From Streptomyces sp. WAC08241 (GTDB lineage: Bacteria > Actinomycetota > Actinomycetes > Streptomycetales > Streptomycetaceae), in contig CP042279.1 of the NCBI GenBank assembly GCA_007858575.1, positions 124,001 to 188,000 of the forward strand: a stretch of 64,000 nt of DNA, read 5' to 3'. Below are positions 38,255 to 48,645 of this stretch, one piece after another. Position 1 is the stretch's first letter; every line of letters starts with the position of its first letter. Made by a program: the position numbers and the translations under genes. The notes below the pieces were generated by a model. It worked only from the letters and a program-made list of their open reading frames with translations. It made no database searches and was not told the DNA's origin.

Positions 38255-39286
38255 GTGGCGTCCCACCGCCGACCCGCCCGGGTCACCGTCCTCACCGCCG
38301 CCGCCGCGGCCACCGCGGCGGCGTCCCTCGGGGCCGTCCCCGCGAGCGCCGACCCCGGCGCCGGTGCCGCCCGGACCACGGTCGACCGCCTCTTCGAGGA
38401 GGCCGAGCGGGCCACGGAGAGCTACAACCAGGCGGACGAGAAGGCGGACGCGCTGCGCCGCACGGTCTCCCGGGCCCGGGACGGCCTCGCCCGCGGCCAG
38501 GAGCGCGTCAACCGCATGCGGGGCGTCCTCGGCGCGGTCGCCGGGGCCCAGTACCGCTCCGGCGGCATCGACCCCGCCCTCGCCCTGTTCCTCTCCTCCG
38601 ACCCGGACAGCTACCTCGAACGCGCCTCCGCCCTCGACCGGCTCACCGCCCACCAGAGCGCCGCGCTCGGCGAACTCCTGCGGGAGCAGCGCCGGCTCGG
38701 CCAGCAGCGGAGCGAGGCCCGCACGGTCCTGGCCGAGCTGGAGCGCAGCCGGACCGAGGTCGCCCGCCACAAGCGCACCGTCGAGCGGAAGCTCGCCGAG
38801 GCCCGCCGGGTGCTCGCCTCCCTCACCGCCGAGGAGCGTGCCGACTTCGAGGAGCGCGCCTCCCGCACCGGGGGCCGCGGGGACGCCCGCGCCGGCGGAC
38901 CGGCCGGGGAGACGATGCCCGCCGCGGACGCAGGACCGGTCTCCTCGCGGGTCGCCGCCGCCGTGGCCGCCGCCCGGGGCGCGGTCGGCAGGCCGTACGT
39001 GTGGGGGCGACCGGCCCTCCGCCTTCGACTGCTCCGGCCTGATGGTCTGGTCCTACCGCCAGGCCGGGATCGGCCTGCTGCGCACCTCCGCCGCCCAGCG
39101 GTACGCGGGCCGGCAGGTGCCGCTCTCGCAGGCGCGGCCGGGGACCTCGTCACGTACCGCGGCGACGCCAGCCACGTGGCGATGTACGTGGGCGACGGGC
39201 AGGTCATCCACGCCCCCTACCCGGGCGCCCGGGTCCGCTACGACCCGGTGAACATGATGTCGCACGTGACGGTCACCCGGGTCTGA
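38255..39286 (+). CDS. Secreted NlpC/P60 peptidoglycan endopeptidase (paralogue)
   Basis: About 345 residues with the same plan as the preceding gene: signal peptide (RVTVLTAAAAATAAASLGAV, ending ASADPG), coiled coil (DRLFEEAERATESYNQADEK; GAQYRSGGIDPALALFLSS) and an NlpC/P60 domain SAFDCSGLMVWSYRQAGIG with GDASHVAMYVGDGQVIHAP. GTG 38255 follows CGGAGC. Three single-base losses near 39,008, 39,015 and 39,140 cancel, so the open frame hides a short scrambled stretch around the catalytic Cys. It has its own promoter and so probably its own regulation. Confidence 0.9.
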   Translation: MASHRRPARVTVLTAAAAATAAASLGAVPASADPGAGAARTTVDRLFEEAERATESYNQADEKADALRRTVSRARDGLARGQERVNRMRGVLGAVAGAQYRSGGIDPALALFLSSDPDSYLERASALDRLTAHQSAALGELLREQRRLGQQRSEARTVLAELERSRTEVARHKRTVERKLAEARRVLASLTAEERADFEERASRTGGRGDARAGGPAGETMPAADAGPVSSRVAAAVAAARGAVGRPYVWGRPALRLRLLRPDGLVLPPGRDRPAAHLRRPAVRGPAGAALAGAAGDLVTYRGDASHVAMYVGDGQVIHAPYPGARVRYDPVNMMSHVTVTRV

Positions 39287-39348
39287 GCCGGACCGCGCGG
39301 ACTCCGCCCGGAGGCCGCCCCCGCCGTCCGGACCGTACGATCGGAGGC

Positions 39349-40603
39349 GTGGCGGGTCAGGGATACGGAGCGCGACGGCCGGCGGTCTTCGCCTGCTGGC
39401 CCTGCTGCTCGCCCTGACGGGCCTCGTCGGCTGCACGGAGACCGGGCCCGCCCGCGCGACCTCCCGGGAGGTCCAGACGCTCCTGGACGAGCACGCCAGG
39501 GCCCTCCTCGCCCGCGACGAGCCCGGCTTCCGGGCCGCCCTCGACCCCGCGTACGCGCCGGCCGCCCTCACCGTCTACCGGCGGCTCGCGGCGGTGCCGC
39601 TCGACGGCTGGTCGTACGAGGTCACCGGCGTCGAGCACACCGCCCCCGACCGGGTCACCGCCCGCGTCGACCTCGGCTACCGGCTCAGGGGCCACGACCG
39701 GCGGCCCGTCACCGGCGCCCGCGTCCTGGACCTCACCGAGCGGGACGGGCGCTGGTACGTGACCGGCGACCGGCCCGCGAAGGGCGCGCCCCGGCAGTTG
39801 TGGGAGCAGGGCGACGTCACGGTCGTGCGGGGCGCCCACGCGCTGGTCCTCGGCGTCGGCCGGCAGCGGGCGCGGCTCCGGGAGATCGCGGCGGCGGCCG
39901 ACCGGGCCGTCCCCGCCGTCGCCGCGGCCTGGCCCGGGGACTGGGCCCGCCGGGTGGTCGTCCTCGTCCCCGGCACCCTGGACGCCATGGGGAGCTCCTC
40001 GGGGCGCCGGGGACTCCTACCGGGGATAGCGGCCGTCACCACGGGCGAGACCAGGGGCGGGGCGGACGCGCCCGCCGACCGGGTGATCGTCAACCCCGAC
40101 GCGTACGGGATCCTCGGCGACTTCGGCCGGCAGCTCGTCCTCACCCACGAGACCGTCCACGTCGCCACCCGCGCCCACACCACCCCGTCGACCCCGGTCT
40201 GGCTCTCCGAGGGCTTCGCGGACTGGGTGGCCTACCGGGACGCCGGCCGCACCCCCGCGCAGGCCGCGCCCGAGCTGCGCCGCGCGGTCCGGGACGGCGA
40301 GCCGCCGGTCCGGCTCCCGGAGGACGCCGACTTCGCCTTCGGCGGGGACCCGGAGGCCCTGGCACGGGCCTACGAGGGCGGCTGGCTGGCCTGCGAGCTG
40401 ATCGCGGAGCGCTGGGGCGAGGAGGAGCTGACCGCGTTCTACCGTGCGGTGGGCGCGCACCCGGGCCGGGAGGGGCGGTGGAGAACGCGCTCCACGACGT
40501 CCTGGACACCACTCCGGAGGAGTTCACCGAGGACTGGCGCGCGTACGTGAAGGAGCGGCTCGGTCAGGGCCCGTCCGGCGGATCGGGGTCGGACGGGCCC
40601 TAG
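39349..40603 (+). CDS. Lipoprotein with HExxH metallopeptidase motif
   Basis: About 418 residues. The N terminus FALLALLLALTGLVGC in restored frame ends in a lipobox (LVGC). A NTF2-like/DUF segment (EVQTLLDEHARALLARDEPG) precedes a gluzincin-like core: QLVLTHETVHVATRAHTT (HETVH) and, after the expected gap, VWLSEGFADWVAY with the third ligand Glu. Likely an extracellular zinc peptidase (inference). TACGAT seven bases before GTG 39349 suggests a leaderless mRNA. Frame breaks near 39,383 and 40,478. The last codons (GPSGGSGSDGP) are made by a 34-bp interspersed repeat. Confidence 0.75.
40567..40600. repeat. 34-bp interspersed repeat, copy 2, forming the C terminus of the metallopeptidase gene
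   Basis: Differs from the copy at 19762-19795 at two positions. It ends immediately before the TAG stop (40601-40603) of the metallopeptidase and lies 22 bp from the stop of the convergent GT87 gene, so it can act as a terminator for both. Confidence 0.8.
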
Positions 40604-40621
40604 GGTCCGTCCGGCCGGCGC

Positions 40622-41897
40622 TCAGCGGAACGAGCCGGACAGGGCCTTCTCGCGGTCCGCTCCGGTCGGCTGCGCGGGGATGGTCGCGGCGGCGAGGCGC
40701 GGCTCCGTGACCGTCTGCCGCCACAGGATGCGGCAGGCGAGGACGGTGGCGGCGACCAGCAGGCCGTTGCGCGTGAAGAGGACCGCCATGCCCAGCGGAT
40801 CGCTCCGCGTCACGTGCCAGAACCACACCGGGAACTCGAACTGCGTCACCGCCGTCGCCCAGACCACCAGGTGCGCGGGCCGCTCCATCCGGCTCGACCG
40901 GAAGGCCAGGCACACCGCCGCCAGGCCGACCAGCCACAGCATGTACTGCGGGGAGAGCACCCGGCTCGTCAGCGTGAAGAGCAGCACCGCCACGAAGGCC
41001 GCGTCCGCCACCGTCGACGAGACGAACCGGCGCGCCCTGATCCGCCAGAGCAGCAGCCAGCCGAAGGCGGCGATCGTCACCGCCAGCGCGGCCGTCGACA
41101 CCGCCGGCACGTACGGGCCGAGGAACTCCACCGAGCCGTAGTTCATCCGCGCCTCGCCCTCCCAGCCGAAGTGCCGCAGCACGTGGAAGACGGTCGCGCC
41201 CAGCGACTCGACCTCGGTGCCCCGGTCCCGCTGGAAGGAGAGGAAGGACAGCGCCCCGGCCTCCACAGCACGCAGAGCAGCAGCACCCCGGCCGCCGCGC
41301 CCGCCGCCGCCGACCAGGAGCGGAACGCCGCCCGCCCCTTCGGGGTGCCCACGAGCAGCAGCGCCGGCCACACCTTCAGGACCGCCCCGAAACCGGCGAG
41401 CGCGCCGAGCACCCGCGGGCTCCGGCCGGCCGCGAGCAGCCCCGCCACGCGACGGCGGTCACCATCACGTCGTACCGGGCGTACGCGGTCGGGCCGAGCA
41501 GCGCGACGCCCGCCAGCCAGATCCAGGCGCCCCGGGACGTCCGACCCGCCCGGCGGCCCGTGTACAGGAGCAGCCCGAAGACCAGCGCGTCGCAGAGCAG
41601 GGCGAGGACGAAGAAGGCGGCCGCGTAGTCGAGGAACGGCAGCAGGTCGGGGGCGAGCATCACGAACGCCGCCGCCGGCGGGTACTGCCAGGTGACGTCG
41701 TCCAGTGGGTACGTGCCGTCCCGCAGCACCTCGTACCAGCCCCGGTAGATGTTCTCGACGTCGAACGCGATGTCCGGCCCCGGGACCTCCACCACGTCGA
41801 ACACGCACAGCAGGAGGAGGATCCGGGTGAGGCCCCAGAGGCCGACGGGAAGCCACCGGCCCGTGCGCGACCCCTTCCCCACTGCGCCCGTCGTCAC
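40622..41897 (-). CDS. GT87 (DUF2029) polyprenyl-phosphate-mannose-type glycosyltransferase
   Basis: About 425 residues with ten or more helices. WGLTRILLLLCVFDVVEVPG, DIAFDVENIYRGWYEVLRDG (early acidic residues of the GT-C fold), DDVTWQYPPAAAFVMLAPDL, LTSRVLSPQYMLWLVGLAAV and a basic C-terminal tail. It resembles GT-C mannosyltransferases such as PimE. Next to it, divergently, is a PimB-like transferase, supporting a role in phosphatidylinositol mannoside-type glycolipids at the membrane. GTG 41897. Frame breaks near 41,268 and 41,448. Confidence 0.8.
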
Positions 41898-41983
41898 TGA
41901 CTCGTCCTCGTCTGGTCGGCCCGCGCTCGCGCGGGGGAGTGGTGGTGCTGGGCTGCGGGTGCGATCGCGTACTGTCGGCCACG

Positions 41984-43122
41984 ATGCACAAGACCCTGAT
42001 CGTAACCAACGACTTCCCGCCGCGTCCCGGGGAATCCAGGCCTTCCTGCACAACATGGCTCTCCGCCTGGACCCCGAACGGGTCGTGGTCTACGCCTCCA
42101 CCTGGAAGCGCGGCCGCGAAGGGGCCGAGGCGACGGCCGCGTTCGACGCCGAACAGCCCTTCACCGTGGTCCGGGACCGCACCACCATGCTGCTGCCCAC
42201 CCCCGGGTCACCGCCCGCGCCACCGCGCTGCTGCGCGAACACGACTGCGCGTCCGTGTGGTTCGGCGCCGCGGCCCCGCTCGGCCTGATGGCCCCCGCCC
42301 TGCGCCGGGCCGGCGCCCGGCGCCTGGTCGCCACCACCCACGGCCACGAGGCGGGCTGGGCCCAACTGCCCGCCGCCCGGCAGTTGCTGCGCCGCATCGG
42401 CGAGGGCACCGACACGATCACCTACCTCGGCGAGTACACCCGCTCCCGGATCGCCTCGGCCTCACCCCCGCCGCCGCCGACCGGATGGTCCAGCTCCCGC
42501 CCGGCGTCGACGAGAAGACCTTCCACCCCGGCTCCGGCGGCGACGCGGTCCGCGCCCGCCTCGGGCTCAGCGACCGGCCGGTCGTCGTCTGCGTCTCCCG
42601 GCTCGTCCCGCGCAAGGGCCAGGACACCCTGATCAGGGCCCTGCCGGGCATCCTGCGCCGGGTCCCGGACGCGGTCCTCCTGATCGTCGGCGGCGGCCCG
42701 TACGAGAAGGACCTGCGCCGTCTCGCCGCCGAGACGGGCGTGGCCGGATCCGTACGCTTCACCGGCGCCGTCCCCTGGGCCGAACTGCCCGCCCACTATG
42801 GGGCCGGAGACGTCTTCGCCATGCCCTGCCGCACCCGGCGCGGCGGCCTCGACGTCGAGGGCCTCGGCATCGTCTACCTGGAGGCCTCCGCCACCGGACT
42901 GCCCGTCGTCGCGGGCGACTCCGGCGGCGCCCCCGACGCCGTCCTCGACGGCGAGACGGGCTGGGTCGTGCGCGGTGAATCGCCGGAGGAGACCGCCGAC
43001 CGCGTCGCCACCCTCCTCCTCGACCCCGAACTCCGCGCCCGCATGGGCGAGCGGGCCGGGCCTGGGTGGAGGAGAAGTGGCGCTGGGACCTCCTCGCGGA
43101 ACGGCTGCGCGCACTGCTCTGA
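41984..43122 (+). CDS. GT4 glycosyltransferase (PimB-like)
   Basis: About 380 residues, MHKTLIVTNDFPPRPGGIQA in the restored frame (GGIQ phosphate-binding loop). Donor-domain motifs: RPVVVCVSRLVPRKGQDTLI, LLIVGGGPYEKDLRRLAAE, EGLGIVYLEASATGLPVVAG (E-x7-E type) and GAPDAVLDGETGWVV. GT-B fold, cytosolic face. Likely the second mannosylation of phosphatidylinositol, by homology and by the GT87 neighbour. TACTGT ends eight bases before ATG 41984, so the mRNA may be leaderless. Frame breaks near 42,032, 42,205, 42,463 and 43,055. Confidence 0.85.
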
Positions 43123-43136
43123 GCGGTACGGACGTC

Positions 43137-43177
43137 GTGCGAGGAGGCCCGGACGAACCGTCCGGGCCTCCTCGCAC
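43137..43177. terminator. Bidirectional terminator between GT4 and acyl-CoA ligase genes
   Basis: Perfect 18-bp arms (GTGCGAGGAGGCCCGGAC) with a GAACC loop between convergent genes. Confidence 0.9.
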
Positions 43178-43188
43178 ACGTTTCGGGC

Positions 43189-44984
43189 TCAGCCCCGGTA
43201 GATCGCCTCGATCTCGTCCGCGAAGTCCTTCGCCACCACGTTCCGCTTCAGCTTCAGGGACGGGGTGATGTGCCCCGCCTCCTCCGTGAACTGGGCGGGC
43301 AGCACGCGGAACTTGCGGACCGACTCGGCCTTGGACACCGCCGCGTTGCCGTCGTCGACCGCCCGCTGGACCTCCGCCAGGAGCTCCGGGTCGTCGCGCA
43401 GGGACGCCGCCGTCGCACCGGCCGGCTTGCCGTGCTCGGCCGCCCAGCGGCCGAGGAACTCCTCGTCCAGGGTGACGAGCGCGCCCACGAACGGACGCCC
43501 GTCGCCGACCACCATGCACTCCGCGACCAGCGCGTGCGCCCGGATCCGGTCCTCGATGACCGCCGGGGCGACGTTCTTGCCGCCCGCCGTCACCAGGATC
43601 TCCTTCTTCCGGCCGGTGATCGCCAGGTAGCCGTCCTCGTCGAGCGTGCCGATGTCGCCCGTGTGGAACCAGCCGTCCGCGAGCGCCTCGGCCGTCGCCG
43701 CCTCGTTGTTCCAGTACCCCGTGAAGACGTGCTCGCCGTGCAGCAGCACCTCGCCGTCGTCGGCGATCCGCACCACCGAGCCCGGCAGCGGCTGGCCGAC
43801 CGTGCCGATCTTCTGCCGGTCCCACGGGTTGAACGCGGTCGCCGCGCACGACTCCGTCAGGCCGTAGCCCTCCAGGACGGTGAAGCCGATGCCCCGGAAG
43901 AAGTGGCCGAGCCGCTCGCCCAGCGGCGCGCCGCCCGAGATCGCGTGCTCGCCGCGCCCGCCGAGGACCGCCCGCAGCTTGCCGTAGACCAGCTTGTCGA
44001 AGACCTTGTGCTTCAGCTTCAGGCCGAAGGACGGGCCCTGCGGGTGCCGAGCGCCCGGCTGTACGCGATGGCCGTGTGCGCGGCCCTGTCGAAGATCTTG
44101 CCCTTGCCGTCGGCCTGCGCCTTGGCCCGCGCCGAGTTGTAGACCTTCTCGAACACCCGGGGCACGCCCAGGATCAGCGTGGGCCGGAACGAGGCCAGCT
44201 CGTCCGTGAGGTTCTTGATGTCCGGGACGCAGCCCAGCTTGATCGGCGCCATCACGGACGCCACCTCGACGAGCCGCCCGAAGACGTGCGCGGCGGGCAG
44301 GAACAGCAGCACCGAGCACTCGCCGGTACGGAAGAGGGGCTTCAGCCGCTCCACCACGTTGCCGCACTCGGCGAAGAAGGCCCGGTGGGTCAGGACGCAG
44401 CCCTTGGGGCGGCCCGTGGTGCCCGAGGTGTAGACGATCGTCGCCGGGTCGTCCGCGTTCGCCGCCGACATGCGCGCGTCGAGCAGCTCGTCGGAGACGC
44501 CGGCCCCGTCGGCGGTGAGGCGCGCGACCGCGTCGTCCTCGATCCGCCACACGTTCGTCAGCTCCGGCAGGTCCGCCCGGACCGAGGCCACCGACTCCTC
44601 GTGCGCCGCGGTCTCCACCAGGACGGCGGTCGCGCCCGAGTCGCCCAGGATCCACTGGATCTGCTCCGGCGAGCTGGTCTCGTACACCGGCACGGTCACG
44701 CCGCCCGCGCTCCAGATCGCGAAGTCGAGGAGCACCCACTCGTAGCGGGTGCGGGAGAGCAGCGCGACGCGGTCGCCCGGCTCCACCCCCGCGGCGATCA
44801 GGCTCTTGGCGGCCCCGCGGACCTCGGCGAGGAACGCGGTGGCGGTGACGTCCGTCCAGACGCCGTCGACCTTGCGCCCCATCACGGCGACGTCTGGGTG
44901 CTGGGAGGCGTTGCGGCGGATGAGATCCGTCAGGTTGCCGTCCGTGGGGACCTCGTACAGGGCCGGAAGGCTGAACTCGCGCAA
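43189..44984 (-). CDS. Long-chain fatty acid-CoA ligase (AMP-binding, FadD15-like)
   Basis: About 599 residues. MREFSLPALYEVPTDGNLTD starts at TTG 44984 after GAGGAGCAG. Adenylation motifs: DPATIVYTSGTTGRPKGCVL (P-loop), EGYGLTESCAATAFNPWD, DGWFHTGDIGTLDEDGYLAI and TGRKKEILVTAGGKNVAP, with the C-terminal lysine region TPSLKLKRNVVAKDF. It activates fatty acids as acyl-CoA at the membrane. One C/G is missing near 44,045. Neighbouring acyltransferase, mannosyltransferase and SRPBCC genes suggest membrane lipid turnover. Confidence 0.92.
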
Positions 44985-45285
44985 GACTGCTGCTCCTCAT
45001 CGGGCGCCGGCGCCACGGCTCTGTGTGATGCACCGGTGTAGTCCATATTCGGTCAGGTGCTCAGTGGGGTGAGCACGACTGGACTGCCCGGACGTTACCC
45101 ATCAGTACATGGTTCTCGATAGGGGGTCCCGGCCAGATGTTCCGTGCGTCACACACGCATGACGGTGCTCCGCGAACAGTAGTCCACCGGTTTCCCGACG
45201 CGGAAGTAACCGCAGGTAGGGGTTGGGGACCGGTCCGGGAGCCGGTTCCCGGACCCGTCCCCGGGGCGCCCCCTAAGGTGGCCCC
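44985..45285. other. Intergenic region between acyl-CoA ligase and phosphoesterase genes
   Basis: 301 bp, divergent. No supported gene. The left half is less GC-rich than its surroundings (CATATTCGG, CAGTACATGGTTCTCGATAGG) and probably holds the ligase promoter. The right half has GC-rich inverted segments (GGACCGGTCC, GGAGCCGGTTCC). No assigned operator. Confidence 0.4.
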
Positions 45286-46051
45286 ATGCGAGTCCATGTG
45301 GTCAGTGACGTGCACGGCAACGCCGGCGACCTCGCCCGGCGGGGAGGGCGCCGACGCCCTGATATGCCTCGGCGACCTGGTCCTCTTCCTCGACTACGCC
45401 GACCACAGCAGGGGCATCTTCCCCGACCTCTTCGGCGTCGAGAACGCCGATCTGCTCGTCGAGCTGCGCACCGCCCGCCGCTTCGACGAGGCCCGCGACC
45501 TGGGCCGCCGCCTCTGGGCCGAGCTGGGCGTCGACCGCACCACCGCCATCGAGGCCGCCGTGCGCCGCCAGTACGCCGAGCTCTTCGCCGCCTTCCCCAC
45601 CCCGACGTACGCCACCTACGGGAACGTGGACGTCCCCCGGTTCTGGCCCGAGTACGCCCGGCCCGGGACGACCGTCCTCGACGGGGAGCGCGTCGAGCTC
45701 GGCGGCCTCGTCGTCGGCTTCGTCGGCGGCGGCCTGCGCACCCCGATGCGCACGCCGTACGAGATCTCCGACGAGGAGTACGCGGCGAAGGTCGAGGCGC
45801 TCGGCGAGGTCGACGTCCTCTGCTCCCACATCCCGCCCGAGGTGCCGGACCTGACCTACGACACGGTGGCCCGCCGCTTCGAGCGCGGCAGCCGGGCCCT
45901 GCTCGACGCGATCCGGCGCACCCGGCCGCGCTACGCCCTCTTCGGCCACGTCCACCAGCCGCTGGCCCGGCGGATGCGGATCGGCGCGACCGAGTGCGTC
46001 AACGTCGGCCACTTCGCCTCGACGGGCAGGCCCTTCGCCCTGGAGTGGTGA
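45286..46051 (+). CDS. Metallophosphoesterase
   Basis: About 255 residues, MRVHVVSDVHGNAGDLARAG (D-x-H), then ALICLGDLVLFLDYADHS (G-D), PTYATYGNVDVPRFWPE (G-N), VDVLCSHIPPEVPDLTYD (His) and RYALFGHVHQPLARRM (G-H-x-H). All calcineurin-type metal motifs are present. It hydrolyses a phosphoester; the substrate is unknown. One G is missing near 45,338. No signal peptide. It is followed, about 110 bp on, by the SRPBCC gene. Confidence 0.88.
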
Positions 46052-46164
46052 CCCCCGGCCCCCGGCCTTCGCGTACGGGGCCGGGCCCGGGGCGCGATAG
46101 CCTGCCGTCGGCACGTCTGTGCCCCTTGACTTCCGCCGGACCGCACAGTGGAGGAGCCACCGCG

Positions 46165-46607
46165 ATGGCCGAACACACCAGCTCGAGCATCACCGTCGAG
46201 GCGGCGCCGGCCGACGTCATGGGCGTGATCGCCGACTTCGCCCGCTACCCCGAGTGGACGGGCGAGGTGAAGGAGGCCGAGGTCCTGGAGAAGGACGCCG
46301 CCGGCCGCGCGGAGAAGGTCCGGCTGCTCCTCGACGCGGGCGCCATCAAGGACGACCACACCCTCGCGTACACCTGGACCGGCGCCGACGAGGTCAGTTG
46401 GACCCTGGTCAAGTCCCAGATGCTCCGCTCCCTCGACGGCTCCTACCGCCTGACCCCCTCGACGGCGGCAAGCGCACCGAGGTCACCTACCAGCTCACCG
46501 TCGACGTCAAGATCCCCATGCTCGGCATGATCAAGCGCAAGGCCGAGAAGGTCATCATCGACCGCGCCCTGGCGGGCCTGAAGAAGCGCGTGGAATCCGG
46601 CGCGTAG
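46165..46607 (+). CDS. SRPBCC / polyketide-cyclase-like lipid-binding protein
   Basis: About 147 residues, MAEHTSSSITVEAAPADVMG, IADFARYPEWTGEVKEAEVL, WTLVKSQMLRSLDGSYRL and the final helix KVIIDRALAGLKKRVESGA. START/Bet v1-type fold that binds hydrophobic ligands. GGAGG precedes ATG 46165. One C is missing near 46,456 (CCCCCTCGAC). It is often adjacent to acyl-CoA ligase genes in actinobacteria. Confidence 0.88.
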
Positions 46608-46985
46608 AGCGCTGCGCGGCGGGGCGGGGTACGGCTCCGGGGGACGGCCCTGGGGCCCTCGCGCCGGGCGGGCCCTCGCGCCGGACGGCCCCATGTCGCA
46701 CGGGCCCCGCGCCGGGCCGGCCCCGTGCCGCCCCCGCGTCCGGACGGATGCCGTCTCCGGCTCGGGGCCGAGCCTCGCCGGACCGGACTCGCGTCGGCCC
46801 GGGGACACGGTCTTCCGTTTCCGGACGGGCCCGGCCGCCGGGCCGACGCGGTGCGTTCCGGTGCCCGGGGCCGGTGCGCCCTCGGTTCCGGGACCGTCGG
46901 GCCCGGCCCCCGGCCGCGTCCCGCGAGGGCCTCGCCCCGGGGCCCTGGTCCCGACTCCCCGCCGGAGGCGGGTAGCGTCCTCCGC
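46608..46985. other. Extremely GC-rich intergenic stretch
   Basis: 378 bp of C/G-dominated sequence with many GGCC/CCGG tracts and no supported gene. TAGCGT lies about eight bases before ATG 46986, so the following gene may be leaderless. Several overlapping GC palindromes could form hairpins, but none has a clear terminator layout. Confidence 0.4.
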
Positions 46986-48111
46986 ATGCGGATCATCCTT
47001 GTCACCGGCCTCGGCGGCGCCGGGCGCACCACCGTCGCCGCCGCGACTGCCCTCGCCGAGGCGCGGGCCGGGCGGCGGGTGCTGCTCGTCTCCGAGGACG
47101 CCGAGGGGCTGCCGGACGGCGGCGGCCTCCGCGTGCTGCGGCCCGAGCCCGCCGCCGACTTCCGCCGCGAGTTCCTCGCCCTCCAGGCCCGCTCCGGCGT
47201 CGCCCTCGACCTGCTCGGCGCCGCGCCCTTCGAGGACGCCGAGCTGACCGAGCTGCCCGGCAGCCGCCCCTTCGCCCTGCTGCGGGCTCCTGCGCGAGGC
47301 CGCCGACGGCGACCACGAGCTCGCCGTCGTCGACCTGCCCCCGCTCCCCGAGGCCCTCGCCGCCCTCGCGCTCCCCGAGCAGCTCCGCCGCTACCTGCGC
47401 CGGCTCCTGCCCCGGAGCGGCAGGCCGCCCGCGCCCTGCGCCCGATGCTCGCCCAGCTCGCCGGGGTCCCCATGCCCGCGCAGTGGCTGTACGAGACCAC
47501 CGCCCGCTGGGGAGGCCGAACTCGCCGCCGTCCAGGCCGTCGTCGAGGACCCCGCCACCACCGTCCGGCTCGTCCTCGAACCCGGGCCCGCCGCCGCCCG
47601 CGCCCTGCGCACCGCCCGCCTCGGCCTCGCCCTCCACCGCCTCCGCCTCGACGCCGTCGTCGCCAACCGGCTCCTTCCCGCCGGCTCCGAGGACCCCTGG
47701 CTCGCCGGACTGACCGCCGAGCAGCACCGGCACCTGGCGGAGCTCCGTACCGCCGGCGCCGCGCTCCACGAGCTCCCGCACCTCGGCCGCGCCCCGCGCG
47801 GGCCGACGACCTCGCCCTCCTCGCCCCCGCCCCGGCCGCCGCCGCCCGGCCCCCTGCCCGACTGGACCGTCGAGGACCGGCGCGAGGCGGACGGCGTGCT
47901 GGTCTGGCACCTCCCGCTGCCCGGCGCCGTCAAGGAGGAGCTCTCCTCGTCCGGCGCGGCGACGAGCTGCTCCTGACCGCCGGACCGTTCCGCCGCAACC
48001 TCCCCTCCCCGGCGCCCTGCGCCGCTGCACCGTCACCGGCGCCGGCCTCGTCGACGGCGACCTCCGCGTCCGCTTCACCCCCGACCCCGGGCTCTGGCCC
48101 CGTACCCCTGA
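46986..48111 (+). CDS. ArsA/GET3-like P-loop ATPase homologue with altered Walker A
   Basis: About 375 residues. The N terminus RIILVTGLGGAGRTTVAAAT aligns with the deviant Walker A of ArsA/Get3 (KGGxGK-T), but both lysines are replaced (Leu and Arg). Later parts match the fold: ALALPEQLRRYLRRLLPPER, LHRLRLDAVVANRLLPAG, EQHRHLAELRTAGAALHELP and a C-terminal beta-rich end VRRGDELLLTAGPFRRNLPL. Possibly a non-hydrolysing scaffold. At least five frame breaks (near 47,290, 47,410, 47,515, 47,800 and 47,945). A DUF5304 gene and glkA follow. Confidence 0.7.
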
Positions 48112-48154
48112 CGTCCGTGTACCGTCGAAGTACCAGCCGACTGAGGAGTGCGCC

Positions 48155-48581
48155 ATGAGCGATCCGGACGCCTGGGCCGAGGCGTGCGCCGAGGACCTGG
48201 AGGCGGAGAAGGCCCGCCGCCGGGCCGAGCGCGGGCCGGTCCCGGATCGGCCGCCGAGGAGTTCCGCAAGCTCTTCGACGCCGTCGCGGGCAAGGTCTCC
48301 GAGGGCTTCGGCAACCCGCTCCTCGCGGGGCAGGCCGTGCGCACCGTCCAGCAGCTCGTCGACCAGGCGAAGGCCGCCGTCGAGCCCGTCGTCGAGCGCA
48401 ACCCGCAGGTCTTCGACCACCTCGCCGCCGCCGGCAACGAGATCCTCGCCGCGTACCGCTCCGCCGTCGAGGGCCACGAGACCCGCTGGACCCGCGAGGA
48501 GACCCCGCGGAGGAGCCCCCGCGGACGCCCCGCGAGGACGGCGAGGGGCCCGGAACCGGCCAGCACATCGACCTGGATTGA
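48155..48581 (+). CDS. DUF5304-type small protein upstream of glucokinase
   Basis: About 142 residues, MSDPDAWAEACAEDLEAEKA, a helical centre EEFRKLFDAVAGKVSEGFGN and AVRTVQQLVDQAKAAVEPVV, and an acidic disordered tail ending GTGQHIDLD. The gene directly precedes glkA, as in S. coelicolor, where a gene at this position affects glucokinase-region function (from memory). CTGAGGAG precedes ATG 48155. Frame breaks near 48,245 and 48,508. Confidence 0.75.
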
Positions 48582-48645
48582 TCAGGACGAGCCTCCCCTC
48601 GGGTACGGTGGGCCCTAGCGGGGCTCGACCGAAAACTGAGGACAC

